A stretch of DNA of 32,822 bases. It comes from Paludibacteraceae bacterium. Its GTDB lineage: Bacteria > Bacteroidota > Bacteroidia > Bacteroidales > Paludibacteraceae. Shown one piece after another: positions 1 through 7,958 of this stretch. How positions within the stretch are numbered: position 1 is the stretch's first letter; each line of letters starts with the position of its first letter. The translations under genes and the position numbers were made by a program. A model generated the notes under the pieces. That model did not search any database. It was not told where the DNA came from and saw nothing but the letters and a program-made list of their open reading frames with translations. Location: the NCBI GenBank assembly GCA_017550335.1, contig JAFZPM010000013.1, positions 1-32,822 on the forward strand. The letters are read 5' to 3'.

Positions 1-1618
1 TGAGCGTATCCTTTTGCTGGAGAGGCAACAATGTGTCATAGGTCCAAACCGCAAATTCCAACTCAGCAGTCCTGCCATCATTTATAAATTCAAAAAATCC
101 ATATTTATTATTTCTAGGCAAAAAACGTTTCCTCCTACAATCATACACATATAAATCCTGAGGATTCATCCCCTCAATTTCCAACCTTAACCCAGTACCG
201 GACGACACTGTGCGATATGTCAAATCCTTTAGCTCATCACCCTTCGCATTTTTCTTCCAAACTGGTTTATTCGTGTTCTGTTGCAATGTCATATCTCGCT
301 TGCTAATATCCGCATTTGGGCAATAGGCCACAGCCGATTGATTACTCTTTATAAGCCAACGCTTAAGCGACAAATAGAGTTGTTCATTCTCCACGTAATA
401 ATAATGCGCATCGATATAGTGTAACCAATTATAATAATACGCTCCATCTAACGAATCGGAATAAATAAACACACTATCACAGGTGATATGTTCTTTCACA
501 TAATGCATTGACTTCGGGATGATCACCTTCCGGAAGGAAGATGGCCTGTCGCTCAAATAGGGCAAAGAATCCACTCCCTCTCGAATAGTGAAGACGGAAT
601 CACGCACCTCACCGAAATCACTACATTTCGGTCCAGGCTTTCGTTCCTCTGGTTTCTCAAAGACCTCCAATGGCAGGCGATACAACGTGTCATACGTGGT
701 GACATAGAACCGATAGACATCCTCCCCATATCGCTTGTTGAATTTCACATTCTCATCCGCTATTCCCTCTATTTTCACCGATTCGATTTCCCTTCCCGAA
801 GGGATGGAATCGGCCCCCACTAACGTGTCACCATTATCCAGAACACAAGTCATGCGATAGCTCTCCCGCATCCAACTCGTATCCCGCTTACGTATATCAT
901 AATTGGGGCAATGGATATCTCGTCTATCAATACTTCGTACCCCCCAATTGATACTATCCCACAAATTCTCCATCAGAATATGCGCCACAGCAGAATCAGA
1001 GAGGCAATACAGATAGGAACTCCTCGACATCACATCTCCATCCAAGCACTCCAAAAAATGAGGCGAATTAACGATCAACGTATCACAATGAATAATACAA
1101 GTAGCCTTCTTACAACGCTCAGGAATGATGACTTTCGAAAAATGACCATCCGGGGTTCCCCATATATTCTCCACCGTTTCAGGTACTTGAAAGACGGAAT
1201 CACCATTTTCTTCCGAATGCCAATAATAAAGATTCTTCATGTCTCGGCTATACAAAGCGCCATTCTCCCAACGCAGGTATGGATTCTTGGGATTCAACTG
1301 AATCTTCTCTATGGGAAGACTTTCCCATAAAAAGAACTTCAAAGTAGAGGGAATGCTCACAAACCTCATGGGAGGTTCAATTCCATAACTACTAGAAATA
1401 TAAACCCATGCGGAATCCACCCCTTCATCAATTACCACCGATGAGTGAAATAATGGCGCACTAGGCTCATTGAGTTCAGAATAGTGCCGCACTGGAGTAT
1501 TTGAGCAGATATGCAGAATAGTATCATTCTCCAACCTAAGTAAATGCCGCTTCCGAGCCTCAACATTCCATACGAAGAGGGAAAGCAGACCGATAAAGAG
1601 AAGAAGTTTTTTTGCCAT
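1..1618 (-). CDS. Secreted protein of unknown function, C-terminus cut by window edge; tandem paralogue of the next gene
   Basis: The reading frame is open on the minus strand from an ATG at 1618 to the window edge, so the C-terminal end is missing. The N-terminus starts MAKKLLLFIGLLSLF, a typical Sec signal peptide, and is identical to that of the neighbour at 1645-3738. The body matches the neighbour almost throughout, including two CPNxDI(R/S)KRD motifs and a TYDTLLPL stretch close to the edge. Its start lies 27 nt past the stop of the neighbour, so the two are probably co-transcribed from the promoter at 3766-3796. I do not recognise the family. The repeated KVIIP strands are faintly like BspA leucine-rich repeats, but this is not enough to assign a fold. 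It is probably exported to the periplasm or surface. Confidence 0.85.
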   Translation of the reverse strand, partial: MAKKLLLFIGLLSLFVWNVEARKRHLLRLENDTILHICSNTPVRHYSELNEPSAPLFHSSVVIDEGVDSAWVYISSSYGIEPPMRFVSIPSTLKFFLWESLPIEKIQLNPKNPYLRWENGALYSRDMKNLYYWHSEENGDSVFQVPETVENIWGTPDGHFSKVIIPERCKKATCIIHCDTLIVNSPHFLECLDGDVMSRSSYLYCLSDSAVAHILMENLWDSINWGVRSIDRRDIHCPNYDIRKRDTSWMRESYRMTCVLDNGDTLVGADSIPSGREIESVKIEGIADENVKFNKRYGEDVYRFYVTTYDTLYRLPLEVFEKPEERKPGPKCSDFGEVRDSVFTIREGVDSLPYLSDRPSSFRKVIIPKSMHYVKEHITCDSVFIYSDSLDGAYYYNWLHYIDAHYYYVENEQLYLSLKRWLIKSNQSAVAYCPNADISKRDMTLQQNTNKPVWKKNAKGDELKDLTYRTVSSGTGLRLEIEGMNPQDLYVYDCRRKRFLPRNNKYGFFEFINDGRTAELEFAVWTYDTLLPLQQKDTL

Positions 1619-1644
1619 ACGATTAATCTTTTATAGTCACCACA

Positions 1645-3738
1645 TCACCTGCCTACGTAAAAGTGCATGGGAGGCAAACTCCTGGAAATACAATCATCAT
1701 GGAGTTGACGTATTTCCAACATCCACACCTCCTTGGGATGGTTGGGAGGAATCTGCAAGAAGGGATTTTTAGGGTCTAATCCCTTAATAGGTATAGGATA
1801 CAACCCACAATTATAGAGATAATTACGATTGTCTTTCCAATCCAGACGGTAGAAAATTCTACCATCCGTAGGTCCACACTCCCCGTTCTTATACAAAGCG
1901 CCCAAAGCCAACCGTTTCAAATATCGCCGAGGTATCGTATCCCCAGATTTCCAATACATGATTTTCTTCCCCGACTTCATCAAGGATTCACAGGTTTCTC
2001 CTTTCGGCACATAATAGAGGCACGATCCCATCGGGTTAATATCGTCCTTCCAAGGAGAGCCATCCTGCTTCACAATCCTGACTTGCGTCTTTTGCGGAAG
2101 GGTCAGCAAGGTGTCATAGGTCCGAACCGCATACTCCAACTCCAGATCGCCATTCCAAGCAGGCACCCACCAGAAGAACTTTCCAGAACCTTCTTTGTCT
2201 CTTTTCCACCTATACCGCACCATACGTTTACTGCCCTTCCATTTATAATAGACCCACAAATCCGAAGGCTCGATGCCTTCAATCGTCAGCTGCGAGAAAT
2301 GCCCAAAGGTTGCGTAACGGAGGTTCGAGAAATCAATAACATTACCTTGCTCATCCCTCCAAACCGGAGGATTCGTATTCTTCTGCAACGACAGGTCTCG
2401 TTTGCGGATATCCGCATTGGGGCAATAGACTTCAGCCGATCGATTTTTCCTCATAAAACTACATTTTAGCGACAAGTAGAGTTGTTCGTTCTCCACGTAA
2501 TAATAATCCGCATCGATACAGTTCCATAAGTCATAACACGCTCCATGTAACGAGTCGGAATAGATAAATACACTATCACAGGTGATATGATCTTCTATAT
2601 AATGCATTGACTTCGGGATAATCACCTTCCGGAAGGAAGATGGCCTGTCGCTCAAATAGGGCAAGGAATCCACCCCCTCTCGAATAGTGAAGACGGAATC
2701 ACGCACCTCACCGAAATCACCACATTTCGGTTTAGGTTTAGATTCGGGGTTCTGCTCCTTCGGTTTCACAGAGACCTCCAATGGCAGGCGATACAACGTG
2801 TCATACGTGGCGACATAGAAGCGATAGCTACCATCCTGCTCGTTGAATCGCACATTCTCGTCCGCTATACCCTCTATCATCACCGACTGAATACTCCTTC
2901 CCGAAGGAATCGTATCAATACCCACCAATGTATCACCATCCTCCATGATACATGTCAGGCGATAACTCTCCCGCATCCAACTTGTATCCCGCTTACGTAT
3001 ATCATAATTGGGGCAATGGATCTTTCCTATATCAATATCACGTCCAAACTTCCATCTGATACTTTTCCATAAATCCTCCATCAAAATATGCGCCACAACA
3101 GAATCGGAGAGACAGTACAGATAGGAAAGCTTCGACATCACATGGTCATCCAAACAATCCAGGGAATGAGTTGAATGAATAATCAATGTGTCACAATCGA
3201 TATAACCAGGAGTCTGCTTACAACGCTCAGGAATGATGACTTTCGAGAAATGACCATCAGGGATTCCCCATATATTCTCCACCGTCTCAGGTACTTGAAA
3301 GATGGAATCACCTTTTTCTTCTGAATGCCAAAAATAGAGGTTCTTCATATCTTGGCTATACAAAGCGCCATTCTCCCAACACAGGTATGGATTCTTGGGA
3401 TTCAACTGTACTTTCTCTATAGAAGGACCATCCCAAATAAAGAACTTCAAAGAGGAGGGAATGCTCAACAACCTTACGGGAAGAGGTGTAGAACCATATC
3501 CATAGGGAATATAAACCCATGCGGAATCTACCCCTTCATCAATTATAACTGATGTGTAATAAAATGGCATGCCAATTTCTAGAGAGATGAACATGTCTTC
3601 ATAATACCGCTCTTGAATATTCGAGCAGATATGCAGGATGGAATCATTCTCCAAACGGAACGGACTTCGTTTCCGAGCCTCAACATTCCATACGAAGAGG
3701 GAAAGCAGACCGATAAAGAGAAGAAGTTTTTTTGCCAT
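1645..3738 (-). CDS. Secreted repeat protein of unknown function, tandem paralogue
   Basis: A 697-residue protein with a Sec signal peptide at about residues 1-21 and no lipobox. It contains an internal duplication. Module A is at about 145-325 and module B at about 347-555. Each opens with DS(I/V)F, continues with (S/R)KVIIP, then a CD..(I/F)I.S strand, a tyrosine-rich stretch and the motif CPN(Y/A)DIRKRD (about 242-250 and 439-448), and ends in a TYDTL segment. A proline/lysine-rich linker (about 325-340) separates them. The last 130 residues form a separate cysteine-containing end. No catalytic motif was seen. The family is not recognised; a structural or adhesive envelope role is only a guess. 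A good promoter lies about 30 nt upstream of the ATG. Confidence 0.85.
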   Translation of the reverse strand: MAKKLLLFIGLLSLFVWNVEARKRSPFRLENDSILHICSNIQERYYEDMFISLEIGMPFYYTSVIIDEGVDSAWVYIPYGYGSTPLPVRLLSIPSSLKFFIWDGPSIEKVQLNPKNPYLCWENGALYSQDMKNLYFWHSEEKGDSIFQVPETVENIWGIPDGHFSKVIIPERCKQTPGYIDCDTLIIHSTHSLDCLDDHVMSKLSYLYCLSDSVVAHILMEDLWKSIRWKFGRDIDIGKIHCPNYDIRKRDTSWMRESYRLTCIMEDGDTLVGIDTIPSGRSIQSVMIEGIADENVRFNEQDGSYRFYVATYDTLYRLPLEVSVKPKEQNPESKPKPKCGDFGEVRDSVFTIREGVDSLPYLSDRPSSFRKVIIPKSMHYIEDHITCDSVFIYSDSLHGACYDLWNCIDADYYYVENEQLYLSLKCSFMRKNRSAEVYCPNADIRKRDLSLQKNTNPPVWRDEQGNVIDFSNLRYATFGHFSQLTIEGIEPSDLWVYYKWKGSKRMVRYRWKRDKEGSGKFFWWVPAWNGDLELEYAVRTYDTLLTLPQKTQVRIVKQDGSPWKDDINPMGSCLYYVPKGETCESLMKSGKKIMYWKSGDTIPRRYLKRLALGALYKNGECGPTDGRIFYRLDWKDNRNYLYNCGLYPIPIKGLDPKNPFLQIPPNHPKEVWMLEIRQLHDDCISRSLPPMHFYVGR

Positions 3739-3765
3739 AAGGGTTTGTCGAAGTACTTATCATCA

Positions 3766-3796
3766 CAAACATAGCATTTAAATCACTAAAATCAAA
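3766..3796 (-). promoter_or_regulatory. Bacteroides-type -33/-7 promoter for the tandem secreted proteins
   Basis: Read on the minus strand, TTTG (3796-3793), a 19-nt spacer and TATGTTTG (3773-3766) match the Bacteroidota consensus TTTG/TAnnTTTG. It would start transcription near 3759, about 20 nt before the ATG at 3738. Confidence 0.65.
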
Positions 3797-3886
3797 CGTG
3801 GAATGCAAATTTTCCGTACATTAGGGAATTGATAACGACCATGCGTCGAGGGTTGATATCCTCCGCAGGACTAACATACGACGATC

Positions 3887-5608
3887 ATGATAAGAACCAT
3901 CACCTTCGCAGGCCTTCTTTTCTTAGGCATAACGCTCCACGGGACTCCCGTCCCACAAGATCTGGACTATACCGACGCATTGGAGAAAATGGAGAACCCC
4001 GGCATCGGATTCTACCGCACCCAAGGCCTACACCTGAAGGCGGAAGGGAATCAACCAGCAAGCACATGGGGCAACATCTCCCACCTCAGGATGGACATCT
4101 CGGAATTCTCCAGCAAAGCGGTACTGAGCGTCAACGAGGAGACGGGCGACACCACCTTCGGGGTCTCCCGACCACTCACCCAAGATGCCTTGGATGCATT
4201 CGAGGCGACGCTGGACGCAGTGCGCCAACGGGGAAAGACAGCCATCGTGCGCTTCGCCTACGACCCTTGGTTCAACGGCTCGACCAAATGCGACCCGGAG
4301 CAGTCCGTCATCCTCGGTCACCTGAAGCAGTTGGGAGAAGTCTACGCCCGCAACACGGACGTCATCACCTTCGTGGAGCTGGGCATGTACGGCAGTTGGG
4401 GCGAGATGCACTCCAGCAACGTGGGCAGCAACGAGAACATCGCGGAGGCGCTACAGACACTGCTCCGATGCACCCCTCCGGAGATCAAGATCGGTGTGCG
4501 CCGTCCCGACATCGTGGCGGTCTGGCTAGGCGTCAACAAGGGAAGCAACTACTCGGGCTTCGACATCCACTCGGAAGCGTTCCAGGATGCCCTTGCGGCG
4601 AAAGGGGACACCCTCCTGCGCGTCGGCATGTACAACGACGGCTATCTGGGCTCCTACAGCGACTTGGGCACCATCGGCATGGGGGAAAGCGGGCACCAGA
4701 TGACCCGCGAGATGATGGTGCAATGGCTCGAGACCTACTCGCTGCACACGCCCTACGGCGGAGAGCTCGTCGCCAACTACAACGGTGACGATCCGATCAA
4801 TACCCCCGCCTACCTCGCGCAAGAGGGATTCCGCACCCACACCTCCTACCTCAACTACGAATGGCACCAGCCCACCATCCTCGGCTGGAAGGAGATCACC
4901 TTCGAAGGCGACGACCCCGAATACAACGGGAAGGATGGCTACACCTACGTGGAGAACCACCTGGGCTACCGCTTCATCCTTCGGAGCGCCACAATCGACA
5001 ACGCCCCGGCAACAGGTAAAGGCATCGACGTGACATTGGGCATAGAGAACGTCGGTTTCGGCAACCTCACCCGCAAAGCGATCGTCTCGTTCCTCCTCAA
5101 GGGAGAGACGGAGAGCCACGAAGTGCTTCCGGAAAGCCCTATCGACCCCAAGGCATGGCTTTCAAGGGAGACAACAAACCTAAGCGCACACTTGGAGATT
5201 CCGCAAGAGATGACGGAAGGCACGTACGAACTATTCATCCGAATCTCAGAATATGGTGACCACAAGAGCGACAAGAACTACCACTGCATACGATTCGGCA
5301 ATCCATCCGCCCAATACGATGCGACCCTCGGAGCGAACAAAATCGGACGGTTCGTCTACAAAAAAGAAGAAAAGAACGGGCTGGACGACATCGCCCAAGG
5401 CGAAGAAGGCACCCGCCTACTCGACGGAGCACTGCACCTGCAGCAAGGCGAGAAGGCGATATTGTACAACCTGAAAGGCGAGAAATTGGGAGAATGGAGA
5501 GCCCGTACGGAAAGGTGCATAAGCCTCACCCCCTACCAAGGGCAAACCATCATCGCGGACATCCGCGGAGGCAAAAAGGCAAAGAGCCTGAAGATAGTGG
5601 TGAAGTAA
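3887..5608 (+). CDS. Secreted DUF4874/DUF4832 protein (glycosidase-like TIM barrel) with T9SS-type C-terminal signal
   Basis: A 573-residue protein with a signal peptide at about 1-19 (MIRTITFAGLLFLG...). The N-terminal half carries the NPGIGFYRT opening typical of DUF4874 and an ELGMYGSWGEMHS stretch; the middle carries the DDPINTPAYLAQEGF and YEWHQPTILGWKE motifs that I associate with DUF4832. These families are thought to be TIM-barrel proteins related to glycoside hydrolases, acting on unknown glycans. A beta-rich domain follows (about 365-475). The last 65 residues resemble a type A T9SS sorting domain: an AILYNLKGEKLGEW strand followed by a C-terminal KAKSLKIVVK. If so, the protein is moved to the cell surface by the type IX system. 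The gene is visibly richer in G+C than its neighbours. It stands alone and ends in a strong terminator. Confidence 0.85.
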   Translation: MIRTITFAGLLFLGITLHGTPVPQDLDYTDALEKMENPGIGFYRTQGLHLKAEGNQPASTWGNISHLRMDISEFSSKAVLSVNEETGDTTFGVSRPLTQDALDAFEATLDAVRQRGKTAIVRFAYDPWFNGSTKCDPEQSVILGHLKQLGEVYARNTDVITFVELGMYGSWGEMHSSNVGSNENIAEALQTLLRCTPPEIKIGVRRPDIVAVWLGVNKGSNYSGFDIHSEAFQDALAAKGDTLLRVGMYNDGYLGSYSDLGTIGMGESGHQMTREMMVQWLETYSLHTPYGGELVANYNGDDPINTPAYLAQEGFRTHTSYLNYEWHQPTILGWKEITFEGDDPEYNGKDGYTYVENHLGYRFILRSATIDNAPATGKGIDVTLGIENVGFGNLTRKAIVSFLLKGETESHEVLPESPIDPKAWLSRETTNLSAHLEIPQEMTEGTYELFIRISEYGDHKSDKNYHCIRFGNPSAQYDATLGANKIGRFVYKKEEKNGLDDIAQGEEGTRLLDGALHLQQGEKAILYNLKGEKLGEWRARTERCISLTPYQGQTIIADIRGGKKAKSLKIVVK

Positions 5609-5629
5609 AAGGCACACCACATGACACGA

Positions 5630-5667
5630 AAAAGGAGGGACGATGATTCGCCCCTCCTTCGTTTTTT
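5630..5667 (+). terminator. Rho-independent terminator after the DUF4832 gene
   Basis: AAGGAGGG (5632-5639) pairs with CCCTCCTT (5652-5659), followed by a run of six T at 5662-5667. It lies about 25 nt after the stop codon. The A-rich left flank may let it also serve the convergent minus-strand gene. Confidence 0.8.
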
Positions 5668-5725
5668 CATCATTCACAAAGCCTAGGAATTCACTTCCTT
5701 GCTCATATAGTTCCGATCTAAATTT

Positions 5726-6319
5726 TTAGAACTTAAAGGTGAAACCACCTGCGAAATTCGTAAGATTCTTCTCGTTCCAGTCAGAACCGAACTCGATCTT
5801 CAGACCGAAATGATCCGTGAAGTAATATTTCACACCACCGTAAATACCACCGGCATACTTGCAATCGTCGAAGTCCCATCCCGGATGGTCATTCGTGGAA
5901 CCGAAGATATTCACACCATTGGCGATACCCATGAAGACGTCCAAGTTCTTCACGAACTCGAAGTGGAAAGCAGACCTGATCAAAATAGAGTTCTGCAACA
6001 TTCCCCTTCCGCGATCCCAAACACCTTTATAATGGTCAATACCCCAATATGCGCCCAAATCAACACCACCATTATTTCCGAAGGTCTTCGTCTTGATAAA
6101 TCCGGAAGCCAATCCCCAATTAGCATCGAAAGAGAATGTAGGAATTGTCGGATCTGTCGGCTCGCCACTTGAATAATAATCAATAGGTGGCACACCGATC
6201 ATGAAACCCAAATTACAGCCACCCTTTGTAACTACGCCAATCTCCTTTACTTTTCCACTACCTGCCATAACACTTCCGACGAGGAGGGAAGAAATAAACA
6301 ATAAAATAATCCTTTTCAT
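5726..6319 (-). CDS. Small outer-membrane beta-barrel-like protein (paralogue 1 of 3)
   Basis: I chose the ATG at 6319, giving 197 residues that begin MKRIILLFISSLLVGSVMAG, a clean signal peptide; the frame runs upstream to 6355, but that extra part is not signal-like. The rest alternates aromatic and polar residues and ends in F, like small outer-membrane barrels. Blocks shared with the genes at 6385-6984 and 15129-15812 are TKTFGNNGGVDLGAYWG, RSAFHFEFVKNLDVF and an aromatic YYFTDHFGLKIEFGSDW-type strand near the C-terminus. Ligand and function are unknown. It lies 65 nt after the gene at 6385-6984 and probably shares its transcript. Confidence 0.8.
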   Translation of the reverse strand: MKRIILLFISSLLVGSVMAGSGKVKEIGVVTKGGCNLGFMIGVPPIDYYSSGEPTDPTIPTFSFDANWGLASGFIKTKTFGNNGGVDLGAYWGIDHYKGVWDRGRGMLQNSILIRSAFHFEFVKNLDVFMGIANGVNIFGSTNDHPGWDFDDCKYAGGIYGGVKYYFTDHFGLKIEFGSDWNEKNLTNFAGGFTFKF

Positions 6320-6384
6320 AATAACAATCGTATTTTCAAAACATATAATCCTCACACAGAGGGAACATTACCTGATCTTCCTAA

Positions 6385-6984
6385 TTAGAAATTGAACGTA
6401 ACGCCGACAGCGAAAGGAGGCAAGTTGTTATGGTCCACACCTTTACCGATCCAATCGCTCGATAATTCAGCTTTCACGCCGAAGCCCTCAGTAAAGTGCC
6501 ATTTAGCACCCAAATAGTTACCAAAGATACCATCGCAATCGCCGTCACTGACCTTCACATCGCCCTGCTTATCACTCCAATGGCAGATAGCTACACCGCC
6601 CTGGAAACCAGCATAGACATCCAAATGCTGAACGAACTGGAAATGGAATCCACAACGGACAGCCATCGGCAACTCCCAATAAGAATGCTTCATGTCATAA
6701 CCTACAAAATGTAAATTTTCCGTCCAGTTACAATATCCGATATATGCTCCCAAATCGATGGCACCATTGTCACCGAACGTCTTCGTGTGGATGAAACCGT
6801 CCGTCAAGCCCCACATACCATCCACAGAAAGTGAAGGCATGTTCGCATGGCTATGAGGAGGAACACCAATCATAATACCGAGGGAGAAATCACCAGCATT
6901 AGCATACTCAATCTTGCTCACATTCGATGCACTGACTCCCATGAAAGGAAGCGCAGCCAACAGTAAAAACAATACTTTTTTCAT
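6385..6984 (-). CDS. Small outer-membrane beta-barrel-like protein (paralogue 2 of 3)
   Basis: A 199-residue protein with a signal peptide MKKVLFLLLAALPFMGVSA. It shares with its neighbour the order of blocks GIMIGVPP, KTFGDNGAIDLGAYIG, GFHFQFVQHLDVYAGFQGG and a C-terminal W-x-FTEGFGVKAELSSDW segment, and ends VGVTFNF, with the terminal F typical of barrels recognised by the BAM machinery. No enzymatic motif is seen. It has its own Bacteroides-type promoter at 7012-7043 and probably leads a two-gene unit with the paralogue at 5726-6319. The pair looks like an old tandem duplication, since the proteins agree in layout but differ at many positions. Confidence 0.82.
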   Translation of the reverse strand: MKKVLFLLLAALPFMGVSASNVSKIEYANAGDFSLGIMIGVPPHSHANMPSLSVDGMWGLTDGFIHTKTFGDNGAIDLGAYIGYCNWTENLHFVGYDMKHSYWELPMAVRCGFHFQFVQHLDVYAGFQGGVAICHWSDKQGDVKVSDGDCDGIFGNYLGAKWHFTEGFGVKAELSSDWIGKGVDHNNLPPFAVGVTFNF

Positions 6985-7011
6985 ACTATAACGATTATAA
7001 AATTAATGGCG

Positions 7012-7043
7012 CAAATGTACATCATTTTTTTGAATGGGACAAA
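7012..7043 (-). promoter_or_regulatory. Bacteroides-type promoter for the barrel pair
   Basis: On the minus strand TTTG (7043-7040), a 20-nt spacer and TACATTTG (7019-7012) fit the consensus. The gene start at 6984 is about 28 nt further on. Confidence 0.6.
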
Positions 7044-7105
7044 TCAGATCGGCGCATATACGATGCGCGAGTGCAGACGAGGATTTCATATAATCATTTG
7101 AAATT

Positions 7106-7948
7106 TCACTCTTCACTATTATCGGAATGTCCCGAATACATTTCGATTAAACATTCCTTTACCGCCCGGTTACCTGCGAACATCGGAAAGTCGGCTATCA
7201 CTCGATTGTATCCATCTTTAAAAGGTCGTCTGTTATCCGATTCAAAAGCCCCATTATCTCCATGGTAAAAATAGTCATTCCCTTCAAACAATGGCAATCC
7301 CATATATTCGACAAGGAACGGAAGATGCTTTTCAAGTTGTGATGGATTCATCTTCAAAATCTGCTTGTTGGCAACCTTATTTTTACAGAAATGGTTGTAA
7401 AGATCCCATGCCATTCCATAACCTAAAGAAGCATTGTTCCTCAACGCCTCCGCAGAAGCAAAGACATATTCATATTCGTCGATAGACAGAACTTTCTTTT
7501 TAAGCATGGGAGAGACCTTTTCAAAAAGGGCTTCATCTTCAGCCTCATCTTCCGTAAAATGCTTTTCAAGCCTGCTCGTATGCACATATCCCTTCCTTCC
7601 ATCTTTGGCCCTAACTCTAAGCATTTTAGCTGTATCGATTTCCTTCTCGGTCATTTCAATGATTTGTACAACCTCATTGGAAGGGATTGTTCCGATAATC
7701 CTTGATTTCGGATCAGCCCCCTCCCGTAGATTCACATATCCATCCTTATCCACCACTCTTCCATACATGGATGCATAATCAGGATTTTCTTCCTGCTTCA
7801 CGTTCTCCGCGCCTTCGCCTGATTCCGGCAAATACGTACTAGACGAATCACTTGAACCCGTGCCAGCTTGGCAGTCACAAAGTGGACCTTCAACCGCAAG
7901 CATACAGCAGAAGAATAGTGTTATTATGTTTTCTCGCATATTTTTCAT
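7106..7948 (-). CDS. Exported protein with bacterial SH3 domain
   Basis: I take the ATG at 7948 (280 residues, MKNMRENIITLFFCCML...), 10 nt after the preceding gene stops; ATGs at 7975 and 7939 are alternatives. A signal peptide covers about the first 25 residues, and cysteines in PLCDC could make it a lipoprotein, though the lipobox is poor. A Ser/Glu-rich linker follows, then an SH3b domain at about 62-128 (YGRVVDKDGYVNLREG ... GRKGYVHTSRLEK), a fold that often binds peptidoglycan or metal-linked partners. The C-terminal 150 residues match nothing I know. It is the last gene of the nadE-led cluster, so it is probably produced along with the LRR protein upstream. Confidence 0.8.
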   Translation of the reverse strand: MKNMRENIITLFFCCMLAVEGPLCDCQAGTGSSDSSSTYLPESGEGAENVKQEENPDYASMYGRVVDKDGYVNLREGADPKSRIIGTIPSNEVVQIIEMTEKEIDTAKMLRVRAKDGRKGYVHTSRLEKHFTEDEAEDEALFEKVSPMLKKKVLSIDEYEYVFASAEALRNNASLGYGMAWDLYNHFCKNKVANKQILKMNPSQLEKHLPFLVEYMGLPLFEGNDYFYHGDNGAFESDNRRPFKDGYNRVIADFPMFAGNRAVKECLIEMYSGHSDNSEE

Positions 7949-7958
7949 GTATCCGCAA

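Noticed and set aside
3829..4788. Long plus-strand frame overlapping the DUF4832 gene, and several minus-strand frames there
   Set aside because: Arg/His/Pro-rich products typical of alternative frames in G+C-rich coding DNA; the DUF4832 frame has signal peptide, domain motifs and terminator.
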